DNA of 64,000 nucleotides. Source: Niastella sp. OAS944 (GTDB lineage: Bacteria; Bacteroidota; Bacteroidia; Chitinophagales; Chitinophagaceae). How positions within the stretch are numbered: position 1 is the stretch's first letter; every line of letters begins with the position of its first letter. The stretch lies in the NCBI GenBank assembly GCA_024809215.1, contig JANUBW010000001.1, forward strand, positions 2,522,841-2,586,840, written 5' to 3'. Made by a program: the position numbers and the translations under genes. This document shows, in pieces, positions 8,681 to 16,588 of this stretch. A model generated the notes under the pieces. That model was not told where the DNA came from. It searched no databases and saw only the letters and a list, made by a program, of their open reading frames with translations.

Positions 8681-9550
8681 TTAAACGCCCAAATATCCCC
8701 GCAGGGCCTTTGAACGTGAATTGGTGCGCAGTTTTGTAATTGCTTTGTCTTTGATCTGGCGTACCCGTTCGCGGGTGAGATTAAATTTATCTCCGATATC
8801 CTCCAGGCTCATGGGATGATCGACACCTAATCCAAAGAAATAGCAAATCACTTCTTTTTGCCGTTCGGTTAGCATTTTCATTGAGCGCTCAATCTCTTGT
8901 TTAAGAGATTCCTTGTGCTCGATGTTGGTTTCTGCCCGCTCTGCATTGTGGTTTTCCAACACATCTATAAGGGTATTGTCTTCCCCTTCAGAAAGTGGTG
9001 TATCCATGCTAACGTGCCGGGCAGCAATGCCCAGGGTAGCAGAAACCTCTTCGGTTTCCAGTTCGAGCAGTTCGGCCAGTTCTTCGGGCGAGGGTTCGCG
9101 TTCGTACTCCTGTTCCAGTTGCGAAAATGCTTTCTGGATCTTGTTTGTTAACCCTACTTTGTTTAATGGGAGCCTTACAATGCGCGATTGCTCAGCTAAT
9201 GCCTGAAGAATGCTTTGGCGAATCCACCATACGGCGTAAGAAATGAACTTAAAACCACGGGTTTCATCAAAACGCTGCGCTGCTTTAATGAGACCCAAAT
9301 TACCCTCATTGATGAGGTCTGGTAACGAGAGGCCTTGATTTTGATACTGCTTGGCTACGGATACAACGAACCTTAAATTCGCTTTCGTTAGTTTGTCAAG
9401 GGCTGCCTGGTTTCCTTGCTTGATCAAACCCGCGAGTTTTACTTCTTCTTCGGGACTGATCAATTCAACTTTTCCGATCTCCTGCAAGTATTTTTCAAGG
9501 CTCTGAGATTCACGATTCGTAATTGATTTCGTGATCTTGAGTTGCCGCAT
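8681..9550 (-). CDS. rpoD: primary RNA polymerase sigma factor (short Bacteroidota type)
   Basis: A 289-residue sigma-70-family factor. The start [15 protein letters not shown] at 9550 is the hallmark N-terminus of the Bacteroidota primary sigma factor, so I prefer it to the ATG six bases upstream. Regions 1.2 ([12 protein letters not shown]), 2 ([29 protein letters not shown] and [10 protein letters not shown]), 3 (EEL...L) and 4 ([24 protein letters not shown]) are complete; region 1.1 is absent as usual in the phylum. This factor reads TTG(-33)/TAnnTTTG(-7) promoters, consistent with the -7 elements described elsewhere in the window. Confidence 0.95.
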   Translation of the reverse strand: MRQLKITKSITNRESQSLEKYLQEIGKVELISPEEEVKLAGLIKQGNQAALDKLTKANLRFVVSVAKQYQNQGLSLPDLINEGNLGLIKAAQRFDETRGFKFISYAVWWIRQSILQALAEQSRIVRLPLNKVGLTNKIQKAFSQLEQEYEREPSPEELAELLELETEEVSATLGIAARHVSMDTPLSEGEDNTLIDVLENHNAERAETNIEHKESLKQEIERSMKMLTERQKEVICYFFGLGVDHPMSLEDIGDKFNLTRERVRQIKDKAITKLRTNSRSKALRGYLGV

Positions 9551-9878
9551 ACTCATAGGTAGGACATTTTAAAGGGTTTTTTAGGTTAATAACGGTCAAT
9601 GGCTTTCAAAAAACGAAATACCTGTCCTATTTGTTATATGAACAAGCATTTTGTTCTTAAAAAACTATAAAAATCTTTCCACCTAATATAGCCATTTATC
9701 CCATTTTTCTCAAAAATATTCGTAACCTACTGAGCATCAGATATATGAAAATATTTTACTTATTTATTCATTTTTAGCATGTTTTACGTCATTTTGCCAA
9801 AAAAAAATTTTGGGGGTAGGATATATTTTCTATAATTGCACCATTGGTATTTTCAAAAAAGATCAATACAAGGGTTAG
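9551..9878. other. 328-bp AT-rich divergent gap
   Basis: The region separates rpoD (minus) from the START_2 gene (plus) and must hold both promoters. It contains a run of A followed by ATTTTGGGGG at about 9798-9820 and TATATTTTC at 9829, a weak match to the -7 consensus for the plus-strand gene. No hairpin, repeat array or small ORF convincing enough to call was seen. Confidence 0.5.
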
Positions 9879-10259
9879 ATGAGTAAGAAACAAATTTTTA
9901 CGTTAGAGTATCCGGTAAGATGTTCTCCTTCCATTTTATACGAATTCTTAAGCACCCCCGCAGGTTTGCAGGAGTGGTTTGCAGATAAAGTAGACGAAAG
10001 AGACAATGTATTCAGCTTCTCCTGGAACGGAACTACAGACAAGGCAGAGGTTATGGAAAGCGAAGAAGAAAAGTTTATCAGGTTTCATTGGTTGCATGCA
10101 CCCAAAGAGGAATATTTTGAATTCAGAATTGAGAAATCAGAAGTAACGAATCAGACCATCCTCGTAATTAAAGACTTCGCAGATAAAGGTGATGTTAAAG
10201 ACCAAAGCCAGTTGTGGGGTTACCAGGTTAAGGACCTGTTTCACCGGCTCGGTAACTAA
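9879..10259 (+). CDS. START-like domain protein (START_2, SRPBCC fold)
   Basis: A 126-residue cytosolic protein of the AHSA1/START_2 type, conserved in Bacteroidota. The pattern EYPVRCSPSILYEFLSTPAGLQEWFADKVD is the start of the helix-grip fold, and FIRFHWLHAPKEEYFEFRIEKSE belongs to the beta sheet. The fold usually encloses a hydrophobic ligand; no ligand or partner is known from the sequence. It is convergent with the next gene, and the two stops overlap by four bases. Confidence 0.85.
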   Translation: MSKKQIFTLEYPVRCSPSILYEFLSTPAGLQEWFADKVDERDNVFSFSWNGTTDKAEVMESEEEKFIRFHWLHAPKEEYFEFRIEKSEVTNQTILVIKDFADKGDVKDQSQLWGYQVKDLFHRLGN

Positions 10260-10867
10260 CAACCGATGGATTTGATAACAGTTTCGTGTAGATCAATCAA
10301 TAATTCCTTTGACTGATTCCATTGCGGAAGTGATATTTTAGCGGATAGCTTGCAAAAATTATTAGCCAGCAGAATTTCTTCTAACGCAGATGAATTCAAC
10401 TGGGTGAGAAGCTTGTAATTGTCTTCTTCAAATTCATGTCGCCATTCTTCTGCACTTACACATACATAAAATTGCTTTGAAGCAAGCAAGGATAAATTTT
10501 TAAGCAGTGTTGGCAGATACTGCTTTTTATATTTCCCCTTTAAATGAAGGGTAACGCTAAAAAAATGCCCCCACCAGAACATGGTACGGATGGCAAAAGC
10601 ATCTTCACGGTTAAAAAAACGCGGATAATCGAGCATTACCCAGGGTAAGCCCCTATAATTTTCCCCTTTGGAGATCTTTGGTGAAGGCACCAGCACTTCG
10701 GCCGGCAAAATACCTTCGCCAGCCTCAAAATTGTCACGCAACTCATGGGCCACATCGCCAAACAAAGCATAAACTTTCTCAATAATTGTATTCTTTGTTA
10801 AAAGCCAACCGGCATTTTGCACCAACGATAATTCCTCTGCCGAAAGCTGTATTTTTGCGACGCCCAT
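10256..10867 (-). CDS. conserved Bacteroidota hypothetical protein
   Basis: A 203-residue soluble protein, acidic to neutral, with no signal peptide or membrane segment. It is rich in aromatic residues in the middle (ENYRGLPWVMLDYPRFF, TMFWWGHFFSVTLHLKG). I do not recognise a catalytic motif. The well-formed start at 10867, ordinary codon use and the four-base tail-to-tail overlap with the START_2 gene support a real gene. It may work in the same process as its convergent neighbour, but nothing in the sequence proves this. Confidence 0.75.
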   Translation of the reverse strand: MGVAKIQLSAEELSLVQNAGWLLTKNTIIEKVYALFGDVAHELRDNFEAGEGILPAEVLVPSPKISKGENYRGLPWVMLDYPRFFNREDAFAIRTMFWWGHFFSVTLHLKGKYKKQYLPTLLKNLSLLASKQFYVCVSAEEWRHEFEEDNYKLLTQLNSSALEEILLANNFCKLSAKISLPQWNQSKELLIDLHETVIKSIGC

Positions 10868-10879
10868 GGGACAAAATTA

Positions 10880-11136
10880 CAAGAACCAAATCACAAGACC
10901 CAAGGACCAAAAAAATCGCAGGTTGCTGAAAGCCATAGAAATTGAAATTTGAACTTTGAGTTTTATTTGGATCTTGGAATTTGAGTTTTTTAGTTTTATT
11001 TGGAACCTGGAAATTGGAATTTGTGATTTCCTTTTGGATCTTGGAAATAGGAATTTGAGATTTCCTTTTGGAACCTGGAAATTGGAATTTGAGATTTCCT
11101 TTTGGATCTTGGAAATTGGAATTTGAGATTTTTTTA
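10880..11136. repeat. heptamer arrays with a 34-bp higher-order repeat
   Basis: Left part (10880-10913): CAAGAAC, CAAATCA, CAAGACC, CAAGGAC units. Right part: four near-identical 34-bp blocks starting at the GG of 11002, 11036, 11070 and 11104, each made of heptamers TTGGAAC, CTGGAAA, TTGGAAT, TTGAGAT plus a hexamer. A diverged fifth block starts at 10969. The two parts are inverse (CCAAG / CTTGG). The array runs to within 10 bases of the permease ATG. Confidence 0.85.
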
Positions 11137-11145
11137 AGAATACTA

Positions 11146-12636
11146 ATGATAAAGAAACTCGACATACTTGTATTGCGATCGTTTATCGGACCCTTTATCG
11201 CAACCTTTTTCCTTACCCTGTTCGTATTGATATTACAGTTCTTCTGGCTGTGGATCGATGACTTTGTAGGAAAGGGTATGGACACCTTTACCATGCTGCG
11301 CCTGGTACTGTACCTGAGCGCCACCCTGGTGCCGCTGGCCCTGCCGTTAGCAATATTACTATCCTCCATAATGACCTTTGGTAACCTGGGTGAAACCTTT
11401 GAACTGGTTGCCATTAAATCGGCCGGCATTGGGTTGTTACGATTTATGCTGCCCCTTACCGTGGTAGCCATGCTGTTATCGTTTTTGGCTTTTATGTTTA
11501 ACAACTATGTTATTCCTATTGCCAACCTGCGGATGAAGACCCTGCATTACGATATCGTTAATAAAAAACCGGCCTTCGACCTTAAAGAAGGCGTTTTCTA
11601 TACCACCATTCCCGATTACGCCATCAAGGTCTCAAAAAAAGAAAAGGATTCCATTTTACACAATGTGGTAATTTATGAGAACAGCACCGGTCCGCAGGAT
11701 AACATCGTGATTGCCGAAAAAGGCATCATGCGTGTTTCCAATAACCAGCGCTTCCTGGAATTTATTCTCTATAATGGTTGGCGTTATGAAGAACAAGGCA
11801 ACCGGTACAGTAACGACACCAAATTTATTAGGCTGGGTTTTAAAGAATATAAAAAAGTGCTCGACCTGAGCGCCCTGGCATTCAACCCTACCTCAGACAG
11901 TGCCTATAAAGATCGCTATGAAATGTTAAGCAACTGGCAGTTGAGCAAGAACGTTGACTCGTTGCAGAAAAGCCTGGCTAAATTCACCGAGCGTGATACC
12001 CGCGAACTGCAAGGCTATCTTACCTTTTCAAAATATCTCGATACGGGTTGGGTTGATGTAAAGGCGCCACCTGTTAAAAAAGGCAAATCATTTTTAGAGC
12101 AGTTGCCCGACAGCCTGAAAATGTCGCCAACCGATATTACCAAAGCATCGGTAAAACAAAATGTGCTCGATCAAAGTATCTCCTATGCCAACTCGCTGAA
12201 ATCATCTATAGAAGGCCCCTCATGGGATTACGAAGGCAAAAGGAAAGAATTGCGCATGACAATGATGACCTACCACGAAAAGATCACCATGTCAGTTGCC
12301 GTATTGGTATTGTTCCTTATAGGCGCCCCGCTGGGATCAATTGTACGTAAAGGTGGTATTGGTACACCCGTGGTATTTGCAGTTGTATTCTTTGTGATCT
12401 TCTTCCTGTTGAACAATTTTGGTAAGAAGTTCGTAAAAGAAGATGTGCTGCAACCCGCTGCCGGTATGTGGCTGGCCACTGCCGTACTGTTGCCTATAGC
12501 CGTTTTCCTTATCATCAAGGCACTGAACGATTCCCAGTTATTCAATAAAGAATTCTATTACCGCGCGTTCAGAGCAATACGCAAACTGGTAAAGAAAGAG
12601 AAAGTTGTTCCTAAAGAAGCCCCACAGGTAAGCTAG
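11146..12636 (+). CDS. LptF/LptG-family permease (YjgP/YjgQ)
   Basis: A 496-residue inner-membrane permease of the lipopolysaccharide export ABC transporter. MIKKLDILVLRSFIGPFIATFFLTLFVL is the typical first helix. Three N-terminal helices, a ~230-residue periplasmic beta-jellyroll region and three C-terminal helices (KITMSVAVLVLFLIGAPLGSIVRKGG...) give the family order. The frame opens at 11068, but those 26 codons are repeat; I start at ATG 11146. It would work with LptB ATPase and a second permease, neither of which is in the window. The basic C-terminal tail (RKLVKKEKVVPKEAP) is longer than in enterobacteria. Confidence 0.93.
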   Translation: MIKKLDILVLRSFIGPFIATFFLTLFVLILQFFWLWIDDFVGKGMDTFTMLRLVLYLSATLVPLALPLAILLSSIMTFGNLGETFELVAIKSAGIGLLRFMLPLTVVAMLLSFLAFMFNNYVIPIANLRMKTLHYDIVNKKPAFDLKEGVFYTTIPDYAIKVSKKEKDSILHNVVIYENSTGPQDNIVIAEKGIMRVSNNQRFLEFILYNGWRYEEQGNRYSNDTKFIRLGFKEYKKVLDLSALAFNPTSDSAYKDRYEMLSNWQLSKNVDSLQKSLAKFTERDTRELQGYLTFSKYLDTGWVDVKAPPVKKGKSFLEQLPDSLKMSPTDITKASVKQNVLDQSISYANSLKSSIEGPSWDYEGKRKELRMTMMTYHEKITMSVAVLVLFLIGAPLGSIVRKGGIGTPVVFAVVFFVIFFLLNNFGKKFVKEDVLQPAAGMWLATAVLLPIAVFLIIKALNDSQLFNKEFYYRAFRAIRKLVKKEKVVPKEAPQVS

Positions 12637-12667
12637 GCTGTTTATCATATTAAGGTTTGTAGTTTCA

Positions 12668-12753
12668 GGTGCCGGTTCCCAGTTACCGGTTACCGGGAAT
12701 TAATAATTGATTTGGATTAAGAACTGGCCACTGGAAACCGGAAACCGGTAACA
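12668..12753. repeat. inverted heptamer array (CCGGTTA / GGAAACC)
   Basis: Left arm CCGGTTC, CCAGTTA, CCGGTTA, CCGGGAA; right arm GGCCACT, GGAAACC, GGAAACC, GGTAACA. The arms are largely complementary across a 25-bp AT-rich centre. It fills most of the gap between the permease and CDF genes. Confidence 0.75.
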
Positions 12754-12809
12754 CTACCCTAATTTCCGGGATCACTAAAACTTGAAACGATACAAACTAA
12801 GAATCACAC

Positions 12810-13793
12810 ATGACTTCCGGTAAGGAAAATCTTCGTATACAGAAATGGGTGGTGACAGTGGCTGTGCTGCTGTTCATCATAAAAATGGTTGCATTTTGGG
12901 TTACCCAATCTGTGGCCATCCTTACCGATGCACTTGAAAGCACGGTAAACGTAATTGCCGGTTTTATTGGTTTGTACAGTTTGTACATAGCATCAAAACC
13001 CCGCGACGAAAACCATCCTTACGGACATGGGAAGGCCGAGTTTTTATCGGCCGCGGTTGAAGGCACCCTTATTATTGTGGCCGGGCTGGTGATCGTTTAC
13101 GAATCGGTCCTTCATTTTATATATCCGAAAGAACTGCAACAGCTTGACCGTGGTATTATACTGGTGGCCATAACCGCCGTAGTGAATTTTGTTGTTGGCT
13201 TCATCAGCATTCGTAATGGTAAAAAGAACAATTCGCTGGCGCTGGTAGCCAGTGGTAAACACCTGCAATCAGACACCTACTCTACCCTGGGCATTATACT
13301 TGGGCTGGTATTGATAAAACTCACTGGCCTAACCTGGCTCGATAGTGTAACGGCCATTGTGTTTGCGTTTATCATCATGTATACCGGTTACACTATTTTG
13401 CGGCATTCGCTGGCCGGTATTATGGATGAGGCCGATAAAGAACTGCTGCAAAATATGCTATCGGTATTGAACGCCAACCGCCGCACCAACTGGATAGACC
13501 TTCACAACCTGCGGGTGATAAAGTATGGCGGTCAGTACCATATCGACTGCCACCTTACTGTGCCCTGGTACCTGAATGTAATAGAAGCGCATAAGGAAGT
13601 AGAAGAACTGGGCAGCCTTATAAAAAAGGAGTTCGGTACCGTGTTTGAATTATTTGTACATACCGATCCCTGTCTTGATTTCAGCTGCCCCATTTGCACC
13701 AAAGATGATTGTATGGTGCGTAAGCACAGGTTTACTAAGCAGATAGAATGGACGCTGGAAAACGTATTGAGGGATAAGAAACATAGTTTGTAA
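12810..13793 (+). CDS. cation diffusion facilitator (CDF) metal exporter
   Basis: A 327-residue proton-coupled exporter for Zn, Fe or a similar divalent ion. Six membrane helices are visible. The helix-2 site reads VAILTDALEST and the helix-5 site HLQSDTYSTLGIILG; the second carries HxxxD, and the first has TDALE rather than the common HSxxD. The C-terminal cytoplasmic domain (NLRVIKYGGQYHIDCHLTVPW) ends in an unusual cysteine-rich tail, CLDFSCPICTKDDC, which could bind metal. The metal specificity cannot be read reliably from the sequence. Confidence 0.93.
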   Translation: MTSGKENLRIQKWVVTVAVLLFIIKMVAFWVTQSVAILTDALESTVNVIAGFIGLYSLYIASKPRDENHPYGHGKAEFLSAAVEGTLIIVAGLVIVYESVLHFIYPKELQQLDRGIILVAITAVVNFVVGFISIRNGKKNNSLALVASGKHLQSDTYSTLGIILGLVLIKLTGLTWLDSVTAIVFAFIIMYTGYTILRHSLAGIMDEADKELLQNMLSVLNANRRTNWIDLHNLRVIKYGGQYHIDCHLTVPWYLNVIEAHKEVEELGSLIKKEFGTVFELFVHTDPCLDFSCPICTKDDCMVRKHRFTKQIEWTLENVLRDKKHSL

Positions 13794-13830
13794 CTTATTT
13801 GAATGCGTGAAGCTGCGGCGGGTGAACAAG

Positions 13831-13978
13831 CAGGTTGACAAGTTGACGAGTTAACAAATTGACAAGGTAAAGGCGAGAGGGAAATACAGGGAGTTCGAAA
13901 GAAATAGCGAGTCTCGAATAAAAGCCCACTAGCCATTTACCACTTACCACTAGCCATTTACTACATGCCACTGGCTCA
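13831..13978. repeat. mosaic of octamer and heptamer arrays around a shared core
   Basis: The octamer arm 13831-13867 (TTGACAAG, TTGACGAG, TTAACAAA, TTGACAAG) is followed by a core with GGGAAATACAGGGAG and AATAGCGAGTCTCGAATAAAAGCC. The heptamer arm 13925-13976 (CCACTAG, CCATTTA, CCACTTA) follows. The core and heptamer arm match, in inverse orientation, the element at 4295-4399, so the two loci share ancestry. Confidence 0.75.
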
Positions 13979-14041
13979 CAAAAAACCATATATTCGCTTC
14001 CTGTTCCATAACTATATTTATTACAAAATAAACTCATGATT

Positions 14042-15403
14042 ATGCAAGGCTGGAAAGACTACCAGGAGAAGAACAAAGATCGCTTCCTGGATGAATTACT
14101 GGAATTGTTACGCATTCCTTCGGTGAGCGCCAATAGCGACCACAAAGAGGATATGAGAAAATGCGCGGAAAAAGTACAACAACGTTTGCTCGAAGCCGGC
14201 GCTGCCACAGCTAAGGTATATGAAACAGCCGGCCACCCGGTAGTATATGCCGAAAAGATCGTTGATCCTTCTAAACCAACCGTACTGGTATATGGCCACT
14301 ACGATGTACAACCACCCGATCCATTGAACCTTTGGCACAGCGGTCCGTTTGAGCCCGTTATAAAGGATGGCCGTATTTATGCACGCGGATCTGCCGATGA
14401 CAAAGGACAATTCTACATGCACGTGAAGGCGTTGGAAATTCTTTCCAAAACCAACTCACTCGAAAACAACATTAAGTTCCTTATAGAAGGTGAAGAAGAA
14501 GTTGGTTCACCCAACCTGGCCGATTTTGTGGCCGCTCATAAAGACCTGTTGAAATGCGACGTGATCCTCATCAGCGACAGTTCTATGATCAGCATGGAAA
14601 CACCCAGTATTGATATTGGTGTTCGTGGACTGGCTTATATACAGGTTGAGGTTACGGGCGCCAACCGCGACCTGCACAGTGGTGTGTATGGTGGTGCAGT
14701 AGGCAACCCTATTACCATGCTGGCAAAAATGATAGCCTCGTGCCACGATGCCAACAACCATATTACCATCCCCGGTTTTTATGATGATGTAGTTGAGAGT
14801 ACACCAGAAGAAAGAAAATTAATGGCCGAAGCGCCATACGATGAGGCTGATTACAAAAAAGACCTGGGTGTACAGGAACTGTGGGGCGAAAAAGGTTATA
14901 CAACCAATGAGCGCACCGGTATTCGTCCAACCCTTGAAATAAATGGTATTTGGGGCGGTTACATTGGCGAAGGCGCCAAAACTGTACTGCCGTCAAAAGC
15001 ATACGCCAAGATCTCTGCGCGTTTGGTGCCCAACCAATCGAGCGAGAAAATAACGGAGATGTTATTACAGCATTTCAGAAAAATAGCACCGGCTGGTGTA
15101 ACCGTAAAAGCCGAAAACCTGCACGGTGGCGAACCCTATATGACGCCTATTGACTCAAAAGCATACAAGGCAGCAGCACAAGCCATTGAAACCACCTTTG
15201 GCAAAAAGCCTATTCCGGTTCGCGGCGGCGGTAGTATTCCTATTTGCTCTATTCTTGAAAAAGAATTAGGCGTTAAGATCGTGTTCATGGGCTTTGGCCT
15301 CGATAGCGATAACCTTCATTCACCTAACGAGAAATTCGACCTGGTGAATTTTTATAAAGGCATTGAGACCATTCCATATTTTCATAAGTATTTTGCTTCG
15401 TAA
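14042..15403 (+). CDS. M20-family metallodipeptidase
   Basis: A 453-residue zinc peptidase of the M20 (CNDP-like dipeptidase) group. VYGHYDVQP gives the first metal-binding His and the adjacent Asp; GSADDKGQ supplies the bridging Asp; EGEEEVGS the catalytic Glu and metal Glu; and HSPNEKFDL the last His. A dimerisation/lid domain lies between them. No signal peptide, so it probably acts on cytoplasmic dipeptides. The start could also be ATG 14036 two codons upstream; I use MQGWKDY because homologues start there. A hairpin terminator follows. Confidence 0.94.
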   Translation: MQGWKDYQEKNKDRFLDELLELLRIPSVSANSDHKEDMRKCAEKVQQRLLEAGAATAKVYETAGHPVVYAEKIVDPSKPTVLVYGHYDVQPPDPLNLWHSGPFEPVIKDGRIYARGSADDKGQFYMHVKALEILSKTNSLENNIKFLIEGEEEVGSPNLADFVAAHKDLLKCDVILISDSSMISMETPSIDIGVRGLAYIQVEVTGANRDLHSGVYGGAVGNPITMLAKMIASCHDANNHITIPGFYDDVVESTPEERKLMAEAPYDEADYKKDLGVQELWGEKGYTTNERTGIRPTLEINGIWGGYIGEGAKTVLPSKAYAKISARLVPNQSSEKITEMLLQHFRKIAPAGVTVKAENLHGGEPYMTPIDSKAYKAAAQAIETTFGKKPIPVRGGGSIPICSILEKELGVKIVFMGFGLDSDNLHSPNEKFDLVNFYKGIETIPYFHKYFAS

Positions 15404-15423
15404 ATAAGCGCCAAGTGTATAAG

Positions 15424-15454
15424 AGGCGTTCCGATGGATCGGGACGCCTTTTTT
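15424..15454 (+). terminator. rho-independent terminator after the dipeptidase
   Basis: Stem AGGCGTTCCGAT/ATCGGGACGCCT (one G-U pair), short loop, then six T residues. It shares the stem word CGTCCCGA/TCGGGACG with the terminators at 44340 and 60984. Confidence 0.88.
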
Positions 15455-15490
15455 ATTTATCTTTGGAGAGATAAGAAGAAGGAGAATACT

Positions 15491-15892
15491 ATGAGCAGCA
15501 ATACTGAAAAATCTGACAAACTTCGGGTGGATAAATACCTGTGGTCTATTCGTATATTCAAGACACGCTCACTGGCTGCAGCAGCGTGCGACAGCGGAAA
15601 AGTTAAACAGGAAGGAACCGCCATAAAAGCAGCCAAACAGGTACATGTGGGCGATGAATATGATGTGAGAACAGAGGGCCGCCTGTGGCGAATAAAAGTC
15701 ACCGGTCTGTTGCACACTCGTGTACAATATTCAGAAGCCATCAAATATTATACAGATATAACACCTGCTGAAGAGTTGGAGCGCCTTCAAATGGCTCGCC
15801 AGGCATCGAGTTTTCATACCGGTAAACGGCTTAGTAAGGTGGGGCGCCCTACCAAGAAAGAGCGGCGTGATCTTGATGAATTTATGGATTAG
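15491..15892 (+). CDS. S4-domain RNA-binding protein (Hsp15/RlbA-like)
   Basis: A 133-residue protein with an N-terminal S4 fold: LRVDKYLWSIRIFKTRSLAAAACDSGKVKQEG is the classical S4 helix pair. The basic C-terminal tail (GKRLSKVGRPTKKERRDLDEFMD) is typical of Hsp15-like proteins, which bind free 50S subunits carrying nascent chains. The frame opens at 15434 inside the preceding terminator; I choose ATG 15491, which is preceded by GGAGAATACT, one of the few Shine-Dalgarno-like sequences in the window. Confidence 0.92.
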   Translation: MSSNTEKSDKLRVDKYLWSIRIFKTRSLAAAACDSGKVKQEGTAIKAAKQVHVGDEYDVRTEGRLWRIKVTGLLHTRVQYSEAIKYYTDITPAEELERLQMARQASSFHTGKRLSKVGRPTKKERRDLDEFMD

Positions 15893-15930
15893 TTTGTAAG
15901 AAGAAGGTGGGTTTTTATTAACTATCTGTT

Positions 15931-16008
15931 TCAGGTTACAAGATGCAGGTTACAGGGAAATACAAAATACATAAATGCCTTTCCCTGCAACTTGAAACCT
16001 GTAACACC
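15931..16008. repeat. inverted heptamer hairpin (CAGGTTACA / TGTAACACC)
   Basis: The left arm (CAGGTTACAAGATGCAGGTT) and the right arm (CCCTGCAACTTGAAACCTGT) are inverse copies built of seven-base units. They enclose GGGAAATACA, a motif also present in the elements at 4.4, 13.9 and 38.05 kb. Confidence 0.75.
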
Positions 16009-16046
16009 GCCTTAACACCTGGCAGAATCAATTTCATCATCAGGCC

Positions 16047-16080
16047 CCTGGTAACTGGCAACCGGAAACTGGCAACACCC
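16047..16080. repeat. heptamer array (GGTAACT/GGCAACC/GGAAACT/GGCAACA)
   Basis: Four consecutive 7-bp units end five bases before an FNR-like dyad. They are related in word to the arrays at 12.7 and 38.8 kb. Confidence 0.7.
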
Positions 16081-16084
16081 CCAC

Positions 16085-16098
16085 CTGATGAAAATCAG
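16085..16098 (+). promoter_or_regulatory. FNR-like operator before the hypothetical gene at 16178
   Basis: The sequence CTGATGAAAATCAG is a perfect dyad TGAT-N4-ATCA with palindromic flanks. Its centre lies 51.5 bases upstream of the first base of the -7 element TAGCTTTG (16143-16150), exactly as for ccoS. The likely factor is the REC-Crp/Fnr regulator encoded at 16569-17627. Confidence 0.72.
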
Positions 16099-16133
16099 CG
16101 CCAATGACCCTTTAGATCATTTTATCTCCCTCC

Positions 16134-16180
16134 CATACAGAATAGCTTTGTAATAGTGATAATTTAAACTATTCTGTATG
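16134..16180 (+). promoter_or_regulatory. promoter and 12-bp inverted repeat reaching the start codon
   Basis: TAGCTTTG at 16143-16150 matches the Bacteroidota -7 consensus and predicts a start about 20 bases before the ATG. A perfect 12-bp inverted repeat, CATACAGAATAG (16134-16145) and CTATTCTGTATG (16169-16180), brackets the -7 region and the start codon. Because the left arm would lie outside the transcript, a DNA-binding protein is a better reading than an RNA hairpin. Confidence 0.6.
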
Positions 16181-16588
16181 TATTTGGAAATTAACGGGGA
16201 ACGACTGATCAGCGATATACAGCAGGACTTTGGCGCAGTTTATCCCTTTTTAAAGATAGAGTTCTTCCGCAACGGCACAATACGCCGCGACCGGTATCCC
16301 GTAAACAAGCTAATTCCAGCCACCCAGCCGGTGAAAACCGCCTGGCACTATAAAAAAGATAAGGGTCAACTGACCCTTTCTGACGGCATGACCGTTACCG
16401 ATTTTGAAAATGCATTAATGGACCAGTTTGGTCTTTCGGCCCAGGTATTCCGCCGCTCGGGCAACATCTGGCTCGAAACAACCATCACCGATAACTGGAC
16501 GCTGAAACAACAGAACGAACACGGCCGCGAAATAACCGTTGGCCATAACCGCATTGGCAATAAGGACCCTAGTATAACAGATTATTGA
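16178..16588 (+). CDS. conserved hypothetical protein under FNR-like control
   Basis: A 136-residue soluble protein with no signal peptide. MYLEINGERLISDIQQDFGAVYPFLKIEFF and DQFGLSAQVFRRSGNIWLETTITDNWTL look like two parts of one small alpha/beta domain that recurs in Bacteroidota as an unnamed family. I assign no function. The gene is preceded by an FNR-like dyad with the same geometry as the ccoS promoter and is convergent with the regulator gene, overlapping it by 20 bases, so it probably belongs to the oxygen-response unit. Confidence 0.8.
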   Translation: MYLEINGERLISDIQQDFGAVYPFLKIEFFRNGTIRRDRYPVNKLIPATQPVKTAWHYKKDKGQLTLSDGMTVTDFENALMDQFGLSAQVFRRSGNIWLETTITDNWTLKQQNEHGREITVGHNRIGNKDPSITDY

